This document shows, one piece after another, positions 40,237 to 41,778 of a stretch of DNA of 41,778 nt. Each line of letters begins with the position of its first letter. The first letter of the stretch is position 1. Where the stretch lies: the NCBI GenBank assembly GCA_020025545.1, contig JAHHRX010000017.1, positions 1 through 41,778 on the forward strand, given 5' to 3'. Origin of the DNA: Oscillospiraceae bacterium. Its GTDB lineage: Bacteria; Bacillota; Clostridia; Oscillospirales; Oscillospiraceae. Both the position numbers and the translations under genes were made by a program. The notes beneath the pieces were generated by a model that saw only the letters and a program-made list of their open reading frames with translations, did not search any database and was not told the origin of the DNA.

Positions 40237-40264
40237 ATTATACGCATTTTTTCGAAAAAGTCAA
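40237..40264 (-). promoter_or_regulatory. Promoter of the str cluster (L7Ae-like gene onward)
   Basis: On the minus strand TTGACT (40264-40259), a 16-nt spacer and a perfect TATAAT (40242-40237) are followed by AAATAACCGT before ATG 40226. The predicted start near 40230 leaves only a few nt of leader before that ATG. It lies after the rpoC terminator. Confidence 0.88.
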
Positions 40265-40314
40265 CAAATTTTATAGAAAAAATTCTACACTTACGCCCAT
40301 TTCCCCCGAGGATG

Positions 40315-40349
40315 GTAAAACTCGGCCGCTGCCTTGTGGCAGCGGCCGA
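40315..40349 (-). terminator. Intrinsic terminator of rpoC
   Basis: On the minus strand a perfect 11-bp GC-rich stem (CGGCCGCTGCC and its complement, 4-nt loop), followed by AGTTTT, lies about 6 nt after the rpoC stop. It separates the rpoBC transcript from the str cluster. Confidence 0.92.
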
Positions 40350-40354
40350 TGGAT

Positions 40355-41778
40355 TTAATTCTCGGCTGTCTCTTCAGCTTCCTGTGCAGGATGCGGCTCT
40401 GGAGTAGCACCGGGCTTATAGTCCCGATATGCCATCAGGCCGGAACCTGCGGGGATCAGCTTACCGATGATGACATTCTCCTTCAGGCCTACCAGATGGT
40501 CGACCTTGCCGCGGATAGCAGCATCAGTCAGAACCTTGGTGGTTTCCTGGAAGGATGCAGCAGACAGGAAGGAATCCGTTGCGAGAGATGCCTTGGTGAT
40601 ACCCAGCAGCATCGGGGAAGCAACTGCCAGCTTGAGGTCGGTTTCACCGGCATCAATCCGCGCCTGCACCTCTGCGTTGGCATCCTCGAACTCGAAAGTA
40701 TCGATGACGGTGCCCACCAGCAGCGTGCTGTCGCCGGGATCTTCCACGTGCACCTTACGCATCATCTGGCGGATGATAACTTCAATGTGCTTATCATTGA
40801 TTTCAACGCCTTGCTGACGGTACACAGCCTGAACAGACTGAACCAGATAATCCTGAACGGCTTCCACGCCGGAAATACGCAGAACATCCTGAGGATAGAG
40901 TGCACCGTCGGTGATGGGTTCGCCCTTCTGGACCATTTTACCGTCGCTGACCTTCAGGCCCACAGAGTAAGGAACATGATATTCCTTGACCTCACCATCA
41001 TCAGCAGTAACCGTGATGCTGCGAAGTGCAGTACGGTGGGTATTGTCAATGGCGACCCTACCGGTAATCTCGGAGATCTGTGCCATCTTCTTGGGACGGC
41101 GGGACTCGAACAGTTCTTCAACTCTGGGAAGACCCTGCGTGATATCGTCACCTGCAACGCCGCCGGAGTGGAAGGTACGCATGGTCAGCTGAGTACCGGG
41201 CTCACCGATGGACTGTGCAGCGATAATGCCGACTGCTTCGCCCAGATCCACTTCCTTGGAAGTAGCCAGGTTCATGCCGTAGCACTTTGCGCAGACACCG
41301 CTTCTTGCGCGGCAGCCCAGAATGGTGCGGATATAGACCTTATCGATACCGGCCTTCTCAAACTTCTCGGCATCCTCGGGCATCATCATGACATCCTTGG
41401 AGTGGAGCACCTCGCCGGTGACGGGATGCACAACATCGTTCACCGGGTAACGGCCGCGGATACGGTTGCCGAAGGTATCCACCACATCGCCGTTCTTATC
41501 CCGAACAGCGCCGACCCAAATGCCATGGGTAGTGTGGCAGTCATGCTCACGAATGATAACATCCTGAGAAACATCGACCATTCGGCGGGTCAGGTAACCG
41601 GAGTCAGCGGTACGCAGAGCGGTATCGGTCATGCCCTTACGAGCACCTCTGGAGGAAATGAAGTATTCCAGAACAGACAGACCCTCACGGAAGTTGGCCT
41701 TAACAGGGATCTCAATGGTACGGCCGGCGGTATCCGCCATCAGACCACGCATACCTGCCAGCTGACGAATCTGAGCCA
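40355..41778 (-). CDS. rpoC: DNA-directed RNA polymerase subunit beta', C-terminal part (partial)
   Basis: This is the 3' part of rpoC; the frame stays open to the right edge (reading AQIRQLAGMRGLMADTAG at the window border), so the true start lies outside. Recognisable parts are the bridge-helix region just ahead (QLAGMRGLMA), SRGARKGMTDTALRTADSGYL in part (trigger-loop region), the zinc ligands in CRARSGVCAKCYG, and AVGIIAAQSIGEPGTQLTMRTFH in part, which is strongly conserved. An acidic tail (EAEETAEN) ends the protein. About 474 codons are visible. Confidence 0.98.
   Translation of the reverse strand, partial: AQIRQLAGMRGLMADTAGRTIEIPVKANFREGLSVLEYFISSRGARKGMTDTALRTADSGYLTRRMVDVSQDVIIREHDCHTTHGIWVGAVRDKNGDVVDTFGNRIRGRYPVNDVVHPVTGEVLHSKDVMMMPEDAEKFEKAGIDKVYIRTILGCRARSGVCAKCYGMNLATSKEVDLGEAVGIIAAQSIGEPGTQLTMRTFHSGGVAGDDITQGLPRVEELFESRRPKKMAQISEITGRVAIDNTHRTALRSITVTADDGEVKEYHVPYSVGLKVSDGKMVQKGEPITDGALYPQDVLRISGVEAVQDYLVQSVQAVYRQQGVEINDKHIEVIIRQMMRKVHVEDPGDSTLLVGTVIDTFEFEDANAEVQARIDAGETDLKLAVASPMLLGITKASLATDSFLSAASFQETTKVLTDAAIRGKVDHLVGLKENVIIGKLIPAGSGLMAYRDYKPGATPEPHPAQEAEETAEN

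Noticed and set aside
40227..40247. Upstream ATG at 40247 as the start of the L7Ae-like gene
   Set aside because: It falls within the spacer/-10 region of the promoter, so it would not be in the mRNA.

Overview
The window is a dense housekeeping segment of a bacterial chromosome. Almost every gene lies on the minus strand; only rnpB is on the plus strand. Gene content points to a low-GC-type Firmicute lineage of the class Clostridia, most likely Oscillospirales/Ruminococcaceae-like (inferred, not proven). The evidence is a ybxF-type L7Ae gene between rpoC and rpsL, a KOW/L14e-like gene between map and infA, remA/gmk/rpoZ, a cdaA-cdaR pair, a PASTA kinase with its PP2C phosphatase, and strong AGGAGG ribosome-binding sites. 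I recognise 58 protein genes (rpoC is cut by the right edge), the RNase P RNA gene, and a tRNA-Thr cut by the left edge. I see no mobile element, CRISPR array, prophage or clearly accessory gene.

In the direction of transcription (right to left), the layout is as follows. (1) 41778-40315: the 3' part of rpoC with a strong terminator. (2) 40264-35316: the str cluster, L7Ae-like gene, rpsL, rpsG, fusA and tuf, with a promoter before the L7Ae-like gene, a second promoter before tuf, and a terminator after tuf. (3) 35298-34872: rnpB on the plus strand, convergent with tuf and divergent from murD. (4) 34866-32211: murD-ispD-ispF, for peptidoglycan and MEP isoprenoid precursors, ending in a terminator. 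(5) 32205-30798: a DUF3343-type small protein and a class V aminotransferase/cysteine desulfurase, behind a leader that can fold over its own Shine-Dalgarno. (6) 30778-16175: a tightly packed 15-gene block, cdaA-cdaR-rseC-like-yicC-remA-gmk-rpoZ-priA-def-fmt-rsmB-rlmN-prpC-prkC-rsgA, with one good promoter at the front and one terminator at the end. (7) 16106-173: the complete fused S10-spc-alpha ribosomal protein operon (32 genes, rpsJ to rplQ, including secY, adk, map, infA and rpoA), with a consensus promoter, a leader of about 265 nt and a terminator. (8) 104-1: a perfect-consensus promoter and the tRNA-Thr(GGU) gene.

Most of these genes make, mature or regulate the translation apparatus: ribosomal proteins, elongation and initiation factors, N-terminal formylation, deformylation and Met removal, rRNA methylation, RsgA-dependent 30S maturation and RNase P. 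The 15-gene block joins this to cyclic-di-AMP synthesis and envelope-sensing Ser/Thr phosphorylation. The less ordinary parts are non-coding: structured leaders or intergenic hairpins before rpsJ, rplC, rpsH, rpoA, rpsG and the DUF3343/csd pair, and an almost leaderless L7Ae-like transcript. I found no convincing undescribed system. The csd leader and the structured ribosomal-protein intergenic RNAs are the best candidates for new regulation.
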